In this document: positions 1 to 9,173 of the stretch, piece by piece | Numbering within the stretch: the stretch's first letter is position 1 | How the letters are laid out: each line of letters starts with the position of its first letter | Position numbers and translations under genes: made by a program | The notes under the pieces: model-generated | What the model was told of the DNA's origin: nothing | Database searches by the model: none | What the model saw: the letters and a program-made list of their open reading frames with translations, nothing else | Assembly: GCF_000244975.1 (NCBI RefSeq) | Contig: NZ_CM001440.1 | Coordinates: forward strand, 4,977,398-5,041,397 | Direction of reading: 5' to 3' | Source of the DNA: Saccharomonospora cyanea NA-134 | GTDB taxonomy: Bacteria > Actinomycetota > Actinomycetes > Mycobacteriales > Pseudonocardiaceae | DNA length: 64,000 nt

Positions 1-2106
1 GTCCTTGTCGCGGGGATTATGTTCCCCGTCGTGGGGGCGGCCGGTGTGATCTCCAACCAGGCCAGCGAGACGGTGGACTCGATGTCGTCCGACCTTGCCG
101 ACGAACCACCACCCCTGGTCACGACCCTCACCGACAGGGAAGGCAAACCCTTCGCGACGCTGTACAAGCAGTACCGCATCCCCACGACGTCGGATCAGAT
201 CTCCGAGGCGATGAAATGGGCGATCATCTCCGTGGAGGACCGCCGTTTCTACGACCACCACGGGGTGGACTGGAAAGGGACGCTCCGGGCAGCGATCAGT
301 AACTCTTCCGGTGGGGAAACCCAAGGCGCCTCCACGCTGACGCAACAGTACGTCAAAAACTATCTGATCAATGTCACCTATCGGGGTGACGAACTCGGGC
401 AGCAAAAGGCACAGGAAGTGTCGATCGCCCGAAAGTTGAAAGAGGCGCGGATCGCCATTCAGCTCGAGACCAAGATGACGAAGGACGAAATCCTCACCGG
501 ATACCTCAACGTCGTCGAGTTCTCGCGCCAGATCTACGGTGTCGGTGCCGCCGCCAAGGCGTACTTCGGCACGACGGCCGCGGAGCTGAACGTGCCCCAG
601 TCGGCGCTGCTCGCCGCCATGGTGAACAACCCGGCCGTGCTGGACCCGTGGAACAACCCGGAGAAGGCCAAGGAGCGACGCAACTTCGTGCTCGACAAGA
701 TGGTCGAGAACCGCAAACTGGCCGAGGAGGACGCCGAGAGGTTCAAGAAGGAGCCACTGGGCGTGGTGCCCGGTGGTCCGGACAAGCCGGCTTCCACCTG
801 CATCAGCGCGGACCCGGCGTTCGGCTTCTTCTGCCAGTACGTCGAGGACCACCTCGTCGAGGACCTCGGTATGGACAAGGACGACCTCTACACGGGCGGC
901 TACGTCATCCGCACGACGATGGACCGCGAGGCCACCCTGCAGGCGAAGGCGGCGGCGGAGGCCGAGGTCCGCAAGGAGGAGCCGAACGTCGCCAACACGT
1001 TGTCGCTGGTGAAGCCGGGCAAGGACCGGCACGAGGTGGTCGCGCTCGTGGCCAACAAGGACTACGGCACTGACCCGGACGCGGGCCAGACCTCCTTCGG
1101 CCTGCCCTACGAGGTCATGAACATGACTGGCGCCGGCTCCAGCTTCAAGATCTTCACCGCGGCGGCGGCGCTGGAACAGAAGAAGGTCGGCATCTTCGAC
1201 ACCGTGCCGGTGCCGAACTTCCACATCTCGGATGTGTTCAACTGGGGTGGCGAGCACTGCCCGAACCGCCCCGGCACCAACATCCGCACCTACTGCGTGA
1301 AGAACGCCAGCGATGGCGGCGACACGTCGATGTCGCTGCAGGACGCGCTGGCGAAGTCGCCGAACACGACGTTCGTCATCCTCGAGGAGATGGCCGGGAT
1401 GGGCCCCGTCGTGGAGATGGCCGAGAAGCTCGGGCTGCGCAAGACGATGGCGACGAGCCCGGCCGGAAAGGCACCCGACCCCGACCACGAGAAGCCCGAG
1501 TTCAGCATGTCCCAGAAGGAGTTCTACGGCCCCAACGAGCTGGCCCCGCAGGGACGCGGGGTCTTCACGCTCGGCGCCAGCCCCGTCAGTGGTCTGGAGA
1601 TGGCGAACGTCGCCGCGACGATCATGAGTGGCGGTGTCTGGTGCTCGCCGACCCCGGTCCTGGAGGTCAACGACCGGGCCGGCAAACCGTTCCCGGTCAA
1701 GGAGCCGGCGTGTGAGCAGGCCGTGCCGGAGGAGCTGGCCAACACGCTCGCCGTCGGCATGAGCAAGGACACCCTGCCCGGTGGGACGGCGGCGAGGGCC
1801 GCGTCCTCGGTGGGCTGGGACCGGCCGATGATCGGCAAGACCGGGACGACCCAGTTCCAGGGTTCGGCCGCGTTCGTCGGCGCGACCCCGCAGCTCGCCG
1901 GTGCTGCCATGGTCTTCCGCCCCGACATCCCGTACGGCGGCTTGACCTACAGCGGGCCCGGCAACGTCCGTGCCACCGTGAACGGCAACATGTTCGGCGG
2001 TGTGACACCGGCCCAGACCTGGTTCCGAGCGATGAAGCCGATCATGGAGGGCGAGCCCGTGCAGCCCCTGCCGCAGCCCGATCCGGCCTACACGAACATC
2101 CGGTGA
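1..2106 (+). CDS. Class A penicillin-binding protein (transglycosylase/transpeptidase), 5' truncated by window edge
   Basis: Bifunctional peptidoglycan synthase: an N-terminal glycosyltransferase (GT51) polymerises lipid II and a C-terminal transpeptidase cross-links the stem peptides on the outer face of the membrane. The frame is open from base 1, where codons for VLVAGI run into the Met at 19, so this hydrophobic stretch is the end of the membrane anchor and the true start lies upstream. The GT51 motif EDRRFYDHHG has its Glu codon at 235. The transpeptidase motifs are SSFK (Ser codon at 1138), SPN (about 1360) and KTGTT (Lys codon at 1837). The tail is Pro-rich. About 700 residues are visible, normal for PonA-like enzymes. 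Metallophosphoesterase follows on the same strand after about 180 bases. Confidence 0.93.
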   Translation, partial: VLVAGIMFPVVGAAGVISNQASETVDSMSSDLADEPPPLVTTLTDREGKPFATLYKQYRIPTTSDQISEAMKWAIISVEDRRFYDHHGVDWKGTLRAAISNSSGGETQGASTLTQQYVKNYLINVTYRGDELGQQKAQEVSIARKLKEARIAIQLETKMTKDEILTGYLNVVEFSRQIYGVGAAAKAYFGTTAAELNVPQSALLAAMVNNPAVLDPWNNPEKAKERRNFVLDKMVENRKLAEEDAERFKKEPLGVVPGGPDKPASTCISADPAFGFFCQYVEDHLVEDLGMDKDDLYTGGYVIRTTMDREATLQAKAAAEAEVRKEEPNVANTLSLVKPGKDRHEVVALVANKDYGTDPDAGQTSFGLPYEVMNMTGAGSSFKIFTAAAALEQKKVGIFDTVPVPNFHISDVFNWGGEHCPNRPGTNIRTYCVKNASDGGDTSMSLQDALAKSPNTTFVILEEMAGMGPVVEMAEKLGLRKTMATSPAGKAPDPDHEKPEFSMSQKEFYGPNELAPQGRGVFTLGASPVSGLEMANVAATIMSGGVWCSPTPVLEVNDRAGKPFPVKEPACEQAVPEELANTLAVGMSKDTLPGGTAARAASSVGWDRPMIGKTGTTQFQGSAAFVGATPQLAGAAMVFRPDIPYGGLTYSGPGNVRATVNGNMFGGVTPAQTWFRAMKPIMEGEPVQPLPQPDPAYTNIR

Positions 2107-2296
2107 CGTCTGCAGGCGTCCGGTTCCGCGCCGAGTGGGACCGGACGCCTCTCCCGGCACGCCCGGAAAGCGATCACCCGATCAGGTATTTTCGCGTGCG
2201 GAGTGGTGCAAAAGGCGGTCACAACCCTTATGGGGCACAGCGAACCGCGCGTCACCACGCGTACGCTCGGTTACACACGTCGCCTCAAGGATGATG

Positions 2297-3238
2297 ATGA
2301 AACGCCTCGTGACGGGGACGGCGGCGCTGGCCGCCGCGACCCTCGGTTACGCCGTCGGCATCGAACGACGACACTGGACACTGCGCACCGCGGAGTTGCC
2401 CGTGCTCGCCGCCGGTGCCCGCCCGTTCCGGGTGCTGCACGTGTCCGACCTGCACATGCTGCCGGGGCAGGAATCCAAGCAGCAGTGGGTGGCCGCGCTC
2501 GACCGCCTCAACCCCGATCTGGTGGTCAACACCGGTGACAACCTCGCGCACCCGCAGGCCGTTCCCGCCGTGCTGCGCGCACTCGGACCACTGTTGAACC
2601 GACCGGGCCTCTTCGTGTTCGGCAGCAACGACTACTACGCGCCGAAGCCCAAGAACCCCGCGCGCTATCTCATGCCGAAGGGCAAGAAGAAGCGTATCCA
2701 CGGCGCCCACCTGCCGTGGCGGGACCTGCGGGCCGCGTTCGTCGAACGCGGCTGGCTCGACCTCACGCACGTGCGGCGTACGCTCACCGTCGCCGGGCAG
2801 CGCGTGTTCGCGGCAGGTGTGGACGACCCGCACCTGCGGCGCGACCGCTACACCGACATCACCGGAACACCCGACCGGCGGGCGGTGCTGCGGCTCGGCG
2901 TGACCCACTCGCCGGAGCCACGAGTCCTCGACCCCTTCGCCGCCGACGGCTACGACCTGGTGCTCGCGGGTCACACGCACGGCGGTCAGCTCCGCGTCCC
3001 GGGAGTCGGCGCACTGGTCACCAACTGCGAGCTCGACCGGTCGCGCGCGCGGGGTGCCTCCCGGTGGGGTGCCGACATGTGGCTGCACGTCTCGGCCGGG
3101 TTGGGCACGTCACCCTACGCACCCGCCCGGTTCGCCTGCCCGCCGGAGGCGACCCTGTTGACGCTGGTCCCGAGGGGGTCGCGGCGTTCGGGCACCGAAA
3201 GTCCGGCCCGCCGTCGAGCCGCCAGCAACGTCCGCTAG
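2297..3238 (+). CDS. Metallophosphoesterase (calcineurin-like, YkuE-type)
   Basis: Predicted metal-dependent phosphoesterase. The ordered metal-ligand motifs are all present: HVSDLHM near residue 50, NTGDN, GSND, and LAGHTHGG followed by QLRVPG near the C-terminus. The N-terminus has a hydrophobic stretch (LVTGTAALAAATLGYAVG) that suggests membrane anchoring, as in YkuE-like lipid or nucleotide phosphohydrolases. Three consecutive ATGs occur at 2291, 2294 and 2297. AAGG at 2287-2290 sits best (6 bases) before the third, so 2297 is chosen; an earlier in-frame start at 2135 lacks support. The natural substrate is unknown. Adjacency to the PBP gene fits an envelope role, which is inference. Confidence 0.88.
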   Translation: MKRLVTGTAALAAATLGYAVGIERRHWTLRTAELPVLAAGARPFRVLHVSDLHMLPGQESKQQWVAALDRLNPDLVVNTGDNLAHPQAVPAVLRALGPLLNRPGLFVFGSNDYYAPKPKNPARYLMPKGKKKRIHGAHLPWRDLRAAFVERGWLDLTHVRRTLTVAGQRVFAAGVDDPHLRRDRYTDITGTPDRRAVLRLGVTHSPEPRVLDPFAADGYDLVLAGHTHGGQLRVPGVGALVTNCELDRSRARGASRWGADMWLHVSAGLGTSPYAPARFACPPEATLLTLVPRGSRRSGTESPARRRAASNVR

Positions 3239-3276
3239 ACTAGGTGACGACCCGCTGGGGACAACCCAGACGACAT

Positions 3277-3350
3277 CGGGGTGTGGCGCAGCTTGGTAGC
3301 GTGCCTCGTTCGGGTCGAGGAGGTCGTGGGTTCAAATCCCGCCACCCCGA
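3277..3350 (+). tRNA. tRNA-Pro (anticodon CGG)
   Basis: A 74-base cloverleaf. The acceptor arms CGGGGTG and CACCCCG pair over 7 bp. The anticodon stem CCTCG/CGAGG encloses the loop TTCGGGT, whose middle triplet is CGG (proline). The T-arm reads GTGGG-TTCAAAT-CCCGC and the discriminator base is A. CCA is not encoded. A strong hairpin follows at once. Confidence 0.96.
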
Positions 3351-3356
3351 CGTTGT

Positions 3357-3388
3357 GGAACCCCGTCCGGGAAACCGGGCGGGGTTCC
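3357..3388 (+). terminator. Hairpin terminator behind tRNA-Pro
   Basis: GGAACCCCGTCCGG and CCGGGCGGGGTTCC form a 14-bp stem with one G-T pair around a GAAA tetraloop, six bases after the tRNA. There is no U-tract, which is usual for high-GC actinobacteria. Confidence 0.75.
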
Positions 3389-3402
3389 GCTGTGTTCGCG
3401 GA

Positions 3403-3432
3403 CTTCTCAGCGCTTCTCAACGCTTCTCAACG
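3403..3432. repeat. Three tandem 10-bp units spanning a stop codon
   Basis: CTTCTCAGCG is followed by two perfect CTTCTCAACG copies. The stop codon of the methyltransferase on the minus strand (3427-3429) lies inside the last unit. Because the unit is 10 bp, any gain or loss of a copy shifts the C-terminal frame. Confidence 0.8.
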
Positions 3433-4188
3433 CACGGCCACCGTCTCCACCCAGCACTGGCTGACCTCACCCTGACCGCCGCGCACCCACATCCACGCCG
3501 AGCGGGCAGCGCTCGCGAGCTGCGGGTCCATGACCTTGTCGGCCTCGCCGGCGTCACCCGAACCGCGCAGAGCCTCGGCGAGCTCGGTCTCGATGGTCCG
3601 GCCCAGTTGCCGGTAGTCCGCGCCGGCGTGGAAACGGGCGCGCGAACGGATGTCGCGGAACCCCGCGAACCGCACCCAGTCCTCGACGTGCCTGCCCGCC
3701 GCCGGGTCGCCACCCTCCCGACGACGCAGCATGGTCCATCCGCGCAGTGCCGCGTCGACGTTGGCGGTCCTCGGCTTGACCCTGGTACGGCTCCAGTCCG
3801 GCGTCGACAGCGCGAGCAGGCCACCGGGCCTCAGCACCCTGGCGAACTCGGCGAGCACCTCCCTCGGATCACGGACGCGGTCCAGCAGGCCGTGGGCGTA
3901 GACCACGTCGACCGACTCCGACCGCACAGCCAGAGCGGTGGCGTCGGCGGCGACGAAGTCGGTGGTGGACACGGCGGCCAGCTCGCTCGCCCGCCGAGCC
4001 TGGCGCAGCCCCTCGACGTCGGTGTCCAGTCCGACGACGTGAAGCGGATGCGTGGCCGTGCCCAGACTCGTCGTCAGCCGGACGTCACCTCGGCCATCTG
4101 GAAGAACGCAGCCGACAGCGAGCACCCGCATCCCCGGCCGTAACAGCGGCAACACGAAGTTCGTGTGACCCGCCTGCCCCTCACTCAC
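3427..4188 (-). CDS. Class I SAM-dependent methyltransferase
   Basis: Methyltransferase with a Rossmann fold, 253 residues. The SAM-binding core shows a degenerate motif I (VLAVGCVLPDGRGD), the acidic end of strand 2 (VVGLDTD), DFVAADATALAV with the expected Asp, and LLDRVRDPREVLAEFARVLRPGGLLALSTPDW, the typical UbiE-like post-motif. The substrate cannot be read from sequence. The gene diverges from the S9 peptidase with only 35 bases between starts, so the two promoters must overlap. The stop codon lies in a 10-bp tandem repeat. Confidence 0.85.
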   Translation of the reverse strand: MSEGQAGHTNFVLPLLRPGMRVLAVGCVLPDGRGDVRLTTSLGTATHPLHVVGLDTDVEGLRQARRASELAAVSTTDFVAADATALAVRSESVDVVYAHGLLDRVRDPREVLAEFARVLRPGGLLALSTPDWSRTRVKPRTANVDAALRGWTMLRRREGGDPAAGRHVEDWVRFAGFRDIRSRARFHAGADYRQLGRTIETELAEALRGSGDAGEADKVMDPQLASAARSAWMWVRGGQGEVSQCWVETVAVR

Positions 4189-4223
4189 GGTGCCAACCCT
4201 ACGGACCTGGCAGGATCACCGGG

Positions 4224-6053
4224 GTGAGCACACAACATCCGAGCCCCCGTGTTCCCGAGACGTTGTTCGGAGAGCCCGAACCGGAGGCCCGCTGGAGGGC
4301 CCGGTTCAGCGCGGCCCGGGTGTCGCTGCCGGGCTGGGCGATCGACGCCCCCGACGCGAGTCTCTACGTCTCCAACGCGAGCGGCGTCTGGGAGATCTAC
4401 GCCTGGGACCGCGCCGAGGGCACGCACCGCCAGGTCACCGACCGCCCCAACGGCACCATGCACGGCGCGCTGTCACCCGACGGCGAGTGGATCTGGTGGT
4501 TCGACGACACCGACGGCGACGAGTTCGGCACGTGGGTGCGTGAGCCGTTCTCCGGCGGGGCGGCCCCCGCGCCGGCCCTGCCCGACGTGCCCGCCGGTTA
4601 TCCGGCGGGGCTGGAGATCGGGCATCGCCTGTGCGCGGTCGGCGTGTCGACCGACGACGGCAGCGCCCTGTACACACACCGGGACGGCCGGACGGAGCGG
4701 TTCTACGCGAGCGAGCACGACGCCGAGGTGGCCGCGCTGTCGCGGGACGAACGGCTGGTCGCGATCGGGCACTCCGAGCACGGTGACTCCCGCCACCCGG
4801 CACTGCGGGTGCTGGCGTGCGACGGGTTCGGCGTCGTGGCGGAGAAGTGGGACGGCGAGGGGAAGGGACTCTCCGCGCTCGCGTTCTCACCGAGGAAGGG
4901 CGACCCTCGGCTGCTCGTGCAGCACGAGCGGCGTGACCGCGAGGAACTGCTGATCTGGGACGTCGAGGCGGACACGGAGACCGAACTCGACATCGACCTG
5001 CCGGGCGAACTCACCGGCGACTGGTACCCCGACGCCGAGGCCCTGCTGATCGCCCAGTTCGACAAGGGACGCACGAGGCTGTACCGGTACGACCTCGGCA
5101 CGAGGGCGTTGACCTCCCTCGACTCCCGGCCCGGTTACGTCGGCGGCGCGGCGGTCCGGCCTGACGGCGCCGTGGAGTACTCGTGGTCGAACGCCGCGGA
5201 ACCGCCGCTCGTTCGCGTGCGCGACTCGGACGGGCAGGACCGCGTCCTGATCACTCCGCCCGGTGAGCGGGCACCCGGCTCGCGTCCGGTCACCGACGAG
5301 TTCGTGCCCGGCCCCGGCGGCGACGTGCACGCCCTGGTCTCGACCCCGCAGGACGGGGCGCGTCCGCTGCCCACGGTGTTCCTCCTGCACGGTGGTCCGC
5401 ACGCCGCCGACGAGGACCGTTTCTCCGCCTACCGCGCGGTGTGGCTGGACGCGGGCTTCGCCGTCGTGGAGGTGAACTACCGCGGTTCGACCGGCTACGG
5501 GTCGGCGTGGCGCGACGCCATCGAGGGCAGGCCCGGCCTGACGGAGCTGGAGGACGTCGCGGCCGTGCACGACTGGGCCGTCGAGTCGGGGCTTTCCGAC
5601 CCCGCCCGGTGTGTGGTCGCGGGTGCGTCGTGGGGCGGGTACCTGACGCTGCTGGCCCTCGGCACCCAGCCGCAGCGGTGGGCCGCCGGCGTCGCCGGTG
5701 TGCCGGTGGCCGACTACGTCGCCGCCTACGCCGACGAGATGGAACCGCTGCGGGCGTTCGACCGCGCGCTGTTCGGCGGTGCGCCGTCGGACGTGCCCGA
5801 GGTGTACGAGAAGTGCTCGCCGATCACCTACGTCGACGAGGTCAGGGCGCCGGTGCTGGTGCTGGCGGGCGACAACGACCCACGCTGTCCCATCCGGCAG
5901 ATCGAGAACTACCTCGACCGGCTCGCGCAGCGGGGTGCCGACTACGCGTTCTACCGCTACGACGCCGGGCACGGCTCGCTCGTGGTCGCCGAGACCGTCA
6001 AGCAGGTCGCGATCGAGGTCGACTTCGCGCGGCGCGCCGTCGGCCTGCCCTGA
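4224..6053 (+). CDS. S9 family (prolyl-oligopeptidase-type) serine peptidase
   Basis: Two-domain alpha/beta-hydrolase peptidase of 609 residues. The first about 370 residues have WD-like propeller repeats (LYVSNASGVWEIYAWD, GALSPDGEWIWWFDD). The catalytic domain carries the oxyanion segment FLLHGGPHA, the nucleophile motif GASWGGY (Ser469), GDNDPRCP (Asp550/Asp552) and the catalytic His in DAGHGS (His583). No signal peptide is seen, so it probably degrades oligopeptides or acyl-peptides in the cytoplasm. The start is GTG. It ends 6 bases before a long hairpin shared with the convergent dps. Confidence 0.92.
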   Translation: MSTQHPSPRVPETLFGEPEPEARWRARFSAARVSLPGWAIDAPDASLYVSNASGVWEIYAWDRAEGTHRQVTDRPNGTMHGALSPDGEWIWWFDDTDGDEFGTWVREPFSGGAAPAPALPDVPAGYPAGLEIGHRLCAVGVSTDDGSALYTHRDGRTERFYASEHDAEVAALSRDERLVAIGHSEHGDSRHPALRVLACDGFGVVAEKWDGEGKGLSALAFSPRKGDPRLLVQHERRDREELLIWDVEADTETELDIDLPGELTGDWYPDAEALLIAQFDKGRTRLYRYDLGTRALTSLDSRPGYVGGAAVRPDGAVEYSWSNAAEPPLVRVRDSDGQDRVLITPPGERAPGSRPVTDEFVPGPGGDVHALVSTPQDGARPLPTVFLLHGGPHAADEDRFSAYRAVWLDAGFAVVEVNYRGSTGYGSAWRDAIEGRPGLTELEDVAAVHDWAVESGLSDPARCVVAGASWGGYLTLLALGTQPQRWAAGVAGVPVADYVAAYADEMEPLRAFDRALFGGAPSDVPEVYEKCSPITYVDEVRAPVLVLAGDNDPRCPIRQIENYLDRLAQRGADYAFYRYDAGHGSLVVAETVKQVAIEVDFARRAVGLP

Positions 6054-6058
6054 GCACA

Positions 6059-6106
6059 CGAGTGAGGGCCACCTTCCCGCCGTGCGGTGGAGGTGGCCCT
6101 CACTCG
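6059..6106. terminator. Bidirectional hairpin between S9 peptidase and dps
   Basis: CGAGTGAGGGCCACCT and AGGTGGCCCTCACTCG are perfect 16-bp inverted arms with a 16-base loop. They lie between convergent genes, so the hairpin can terminate both. Confidence 0.85.
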
Positions 6107-6125
6107 GCTTCGCGCCCCTGTGGTC

Positions 6126-6602
6126 TCAGGCCTTCTGCGCCTGCCACATCCAGTGCTGCTTCTCCAGCTCCTGGGTGATCTCGATCAGCAGGTCCTGGGT
6201 GACCAGGTCGCTCTTGTCCGTCTCGTCGATCCGCACCCGCATGCGCTGGATCAGCCGGTCGAGAATCTCGACGATCTTGTCGACCGTCAGGTCGGTGGTC
6301 TGCCAGTTGTCCGGGTACTCGGGCAGCCCCGAGGACTCCATCACCGTCCGGGCCTTGCCGTTCGGCGACACGCCGATGGCGTTGGCCCTCTCGGCCACGT
6401 CGTCGACGAACTCGCGTGCCGCCGTGGTGAGTTCGTCGAGCTGAAGGTGCACACTGCGGAAGTTCCGGCCGACGACGTTCCAGTGCGCCTGCTTGGCGAT
6501 CAGGCTCAGATCGATGAGGTCGACGAGGGTCGACTGCAGGACACTCGCCGTCAGCTCCTTGTCACTCTCCTTGAGCGGGCTCTTGATAGGCGAGTTCGCC
6601 AT
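6126..6602 (-). CDS. dps: Dps family DNA-binding ferritin-like protein
   Basis: Mini-ferritin that oxidises and stores iron as a dodecamer and protects DNA during starvation or peroxide stress. The 158-residue length and four-helix pattern fit. The inter-subunit ferroxidase signature is visible in AKQAHWNVVGRNF (His, Trp) and DELTTAAREFVDDVAERANAIG (acidic ligands). The C-terminus ELEKQHWMWQAQ is typical of the family. GGAGG lies 9 bases before the ATG. An NADPH-dependent FMN reductase lies 36 bases upstream on the same strand, so a redox-stress operon is likely. Confidence 0.95.
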   Translation of the reverse strand: MANSPIKSPLKESDKELTASVLQSTLVDLIDLSLIAKQAHWNVVGRNFRSVHLQLDELTTAAREFVDDVAERANAIGVSPNGKARTVMESSGLPEYPDNWQTTDLTVDKIVEILDRLIQRMRVRIDETDKSDLVTQDLLIEITQELEKQHWMWQAQKA

Positions 6603-6638
6603 CGTGCTGTCCTCCCTGCGCTGTCGGATGACGCGGGA

Positions 6639-7238
6639 TTACCCGTGAGTGGGATCTCCGAAACCCGCGGCGCGCTGCGCGAGGCCGAACTCGGCGACCT
6701 GACGACCGATGAGGCGCAGGTTGCGCTCGGTCCTCTCCTCGGAGGCGCCGCCCGCCTCGTCGAACTTCACCTCGGCGGAGTTCACGGCGCCACCGAGAGG
6801 GGTGGGCCAGCCGCGCAGCGCGTGCGCGATGGTGCGCATCTGGTTCAGCGTCGTGACGGCCGCCTGCCACCCGTGGGCCACGGCGATCAGCCCCACGGCA
6901 CGGCCGTGCAGGTAGGGCCGGGAATCCTCCCTGAGGTCCTCGACGTAGTCCAGCGCGTTCTTGACGAGCCCGGACAGTGCCCCGTGGTAGCCGGGTGACA
7001 CGACGATCACGCCGTCGGACTCGCGCACGGCGTCCACGAGTCGCACAGCGAGTTCACCGCGTTCGCTCACCCCGGCGTCGTAGAAGGGCAGGCGCAGTGC
7101 CTCACCGGTGACGGCCGTGGTGACTGCTCCGGCTTCCTCGGCCCCGGACAGAGCGATGCGCAGAGCCCGCTCGGACTGTGAGCCGCTGCGAAGGGAACCG
7201 CCGAGCCCGAGGACTCTGATCGCACGTTTCGCTGTCAC
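6639..7238 (-). CDS. NAD(P)H-dependent FMN reductase (flavodoxin-like)
   Basis: Flavin reductase of about 199 residues. It opens with the phosphate loop LGGSLRSGSQSERALR, and SPGYHGALSGLVKNALDYVEDL is the FMN-binding/dimerisation segment of the ChrR/NADPH-dependent FMN reductase family. The GTG at 7238 puts the first beta-strand (AIRVLGLGG) at the usual place. The frame stays open to 7322, but those 28 extra residues look non-coding. It is placed just upstream of dps, consistent with a shared oxidative-stress transcript. Confidence 0.87.
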   Translation of the reverse strand: MTAKRAIRVLGLGGSLRSGSQSERALRIALSGAEEAGAVTTAVTGEALRLPFYDAGVSERGELAVRLVDAVRESDGVIVVSPGYHGALSGLVKNALDYVEDLREDSRPYLHGRAVGLIAVAHGWQAAVTTLNQMRTIAHALRGWPTPLGGAVNSAEVKFDEAGGASEERTERNLRLIGRQVAEFGLAQRAAGFGDPTHG

Positions 7239-7375
7239 CTTCCCGAGGCTAGACGTTCGACTTCGGTGGAGGTCCAGGGCCGTTCGGGGGAACTCCGTCA
7301 CACCGGCAGCACGGCTGGCCACCAGGCCTACTGCCGAGTAACATCGACGTCACCGTCATGACGGGAGGAACTCAC

Positions 7376-8434
7376 ATGGCGATACCCGCCCGCATCCGTG
7401 TGCTGGCCGCCGGGGCGCAACTGCTCTACGCACTGCCACGTCCGTTGCGCCGTCTCGTGGCGGGAAGGCCCGTGCGCATCGACGGGCAGGAACTCGCCCT
7501 CGACGCGCAGCTCCTCCTGCGACTCCAGCAACTGTCCCGCACCACGTTCGTCCAGGAGTCGGTCGAACGGTCCAGGGCGTCCCTCGAAGTCTCCCGCCAC
7601 CTCGTGAGCGGCGAGCCCGTCCAGCCGGTGCTCACCCGCGACGTGTCCATCCCGGCGCCGCACGGGGCGCTCGCGGCGACCCTCTACACGCCGGAGGGCC
7701 TGCCGAGCGGAGCGGGACTGCTCGTCTTCTACCACGGCGGCGGCTGGGTGGTCGGCACGCGTCAGAGCCACGACAACACCGCGCGGTTCCTCGCCAAGCA
7801 CGCCGGTGTGCACGTGTTGTCGGTGGAGTACCGCCTCGCGCCGGAGCACCCGTTCCCCGCGGCGGCCGAGGACGCACTGACGGCGTTCGACTTCGCGCAC
7901 GAGAAGGCCGGGGACTTCGGCGCCGACCCTCGGCGCGTGGCGGTGGGCGGCGACAGTGCGGGCGGCAACCTCGCCGCGGTCACCGCCCAGGTGGCCACCC
8001 GGCGCGGCGGCCCCGCTCCCGCGTTCCAGCTGCTGCTCTACCCCGCCGTGGACGCCACCCGGCGCCGCCGGTCGCGCGAGCTGTTCGCCGACGGGTTCTT
8101 CCTCACCGACGAGCACATGACCTGGTTCATCGACCACTACGCGCCCGCTGGTGTGGACCGCTCCGACCCGGCACTGTCACCGCTGCTGGCCGAGGACCTC
8201 TCCGGGCTGCCGCCCGCCTACCTCGCGACGGCGGGTTTCGACCCACTGCGCGACGAGGGTGAGGCCTACGCGGCCAAACTCGCCGACGCGGGCGTGCCCG
8301 TGGCGCTGTCCCGGCAGTCCGACCTCATCCACGGGTACGTGAACTTCCTCGGTCTCGGACGACGGTTCCGCGAAGCACTGGCCGAGGCCGCGGGCGCACT
8401 ACGGATGGGACTGAGCCATCCCGTCACCGAGTGA
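7376..8434 (+). CDS. HSL-family alpha/beta hydrolase (esterase/lipase)
   Basis: Hormone-sensitive-lipase-type carboxylesterase, 352 residues. It shows the oxyanion motif FYHGGGWVVG, the nucleophile elbow GDSAGGN (Ser194), the Asp region FDPLRDEGEAYA and the His motif DLIHGYVNF. The start at 7376 is set by GGGAGG 7 bases upstream; the ATG at 7358 lies before that site. It is probably an intracellular acyl-ester hydrolase. Its substrate is unknown. It diverges from the flavin reductase. Confidence 0.92.
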   Translation: MAIPARIRVLAAGAQLLYALPRPLRRLVAGRPVRIDGQELALDAQLLLRLQQLSRTTFVQESVERSRASLEVSRHLVSGEPVQPVLTRDVSIPAPHGALAATLYTPEGLPSGAGLLVFYHGGGWVVGTRQSHDNTARFLAKHAGVHVLSVEYRLAPEHPFPAAAEDALTAFDFAHEKAGDFGADPRRVAVGGDSAGGNLAAVTAQVATRRGGPAPAFQLLLYPAVDATRRRRSRELFADGFFLTDEHMTWFIDHYAPAGVDRSDPALSPLLAEDLSGLPPAYLATAGFDPLRDEGEAYAAKLADAGVPVALSRQSDLIHGYVNFLGLGRRFREALAEAAGALRMGLSHPVTE

Positions 8435-8492
8435 CACCGGATTGCCCTCACCTCCGCCAACTCGGCCGTCGCGGCCCGGCACAATGCCTGCC

Positions 8493-9152
8493 ATGACCGG
8501 TCGAACCGCTCCGCGAGCCCTCACCGACCTGCCCTACCACCGCCACCTCGTGGAGACGGGCGAGCTACCCGCGGATTCGGCCGACCACGAGTACGTCCAC
8601 GTCACCGGCACCGACCTGTCCTCAGTGGATGCCCCGGGTTCGCGGTTCGTGGAGTGCGCGTTCTCCGGTGTGGCCTTCGGCTCCGCCCGGTTGTCGCGGA
8701 CGAACTTCACCGACGTCTGGCTGAACGGGTGCGGCCTCATCGGCACCGACGTCACCGCGACCGGCTGGCTCGACGCCGAGTTCGTCACCACCGTGCTGGC
8801 GGGTACGGCCGCCTACGACAGCACGCTGCGGCGTGTCACCTTCCACGGGTGCAAACTCACGTCGGTGAACCTGCGGGGAAGCAGACTCACCGACGTCACG
8901 TTCGTCGACTGCGCACTGCGCGACGTCGACTTCGGCGGTGCCACGCTCACGCGGGTGCGGTTCCCGCGATCGACGTTGCGGGACGTGCGGTTCGACAACA
9001 CCGTGCTCGACCGCGTCGACCTGCGCGAGACCACCGAACTCCGGCTTCACCTCGGCGCGGGCTCGCTGTCCGGGCTGGTCATCGACAGTTCCCAGCTCCT
9101 CGGACTCGCCCCGAGCTTCGCCGCCGCACTCGGTGTCATCGTCGCCGACTGA
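8493..9152 (+). CDS. Pentapeptide-repeat protein
   Basis: Right-handed quadrilateral beta-helix protein of about 219 residues. Repeats of the A(N/D)LXX type run from about residue 50 to 185, for example SARLSRTNFTDV, LTSVNLRGSRLTDVTF and LRDVDFGGATLTRVRF. Some members of the family mimic DNA and protect gyrase from quinolones; most have no known role, and nothing here assigns one. ATGs at 8484 and 8493 are both possible and neither has a clear ribosome site. It is convergent with the ferredoxin gene, 21 bases away. Confidence 0.85.
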   Translation: MTGRTAPRALTDLPYHRHLVETGELPADSADHEYVHVTGTDLSSVDAPGSRFVECAFSGVAFGSARLSRTNFTDVWLNGCGLIGTDVTATGWLDAEFVTTVLAGTAAYDSTLRRVTFHGCKLTSVNLRGSRLTDVTFVDCALRDVDFGGATLTRVRFPRSTLRDVRFDNTVLDRVDLRETTELRLHLGAGSLSGLVIDSSQLLGLAPSFAAALGVIVAD

Positions 9153-9173
9153 GACCGCACGACGTGCGCGGCG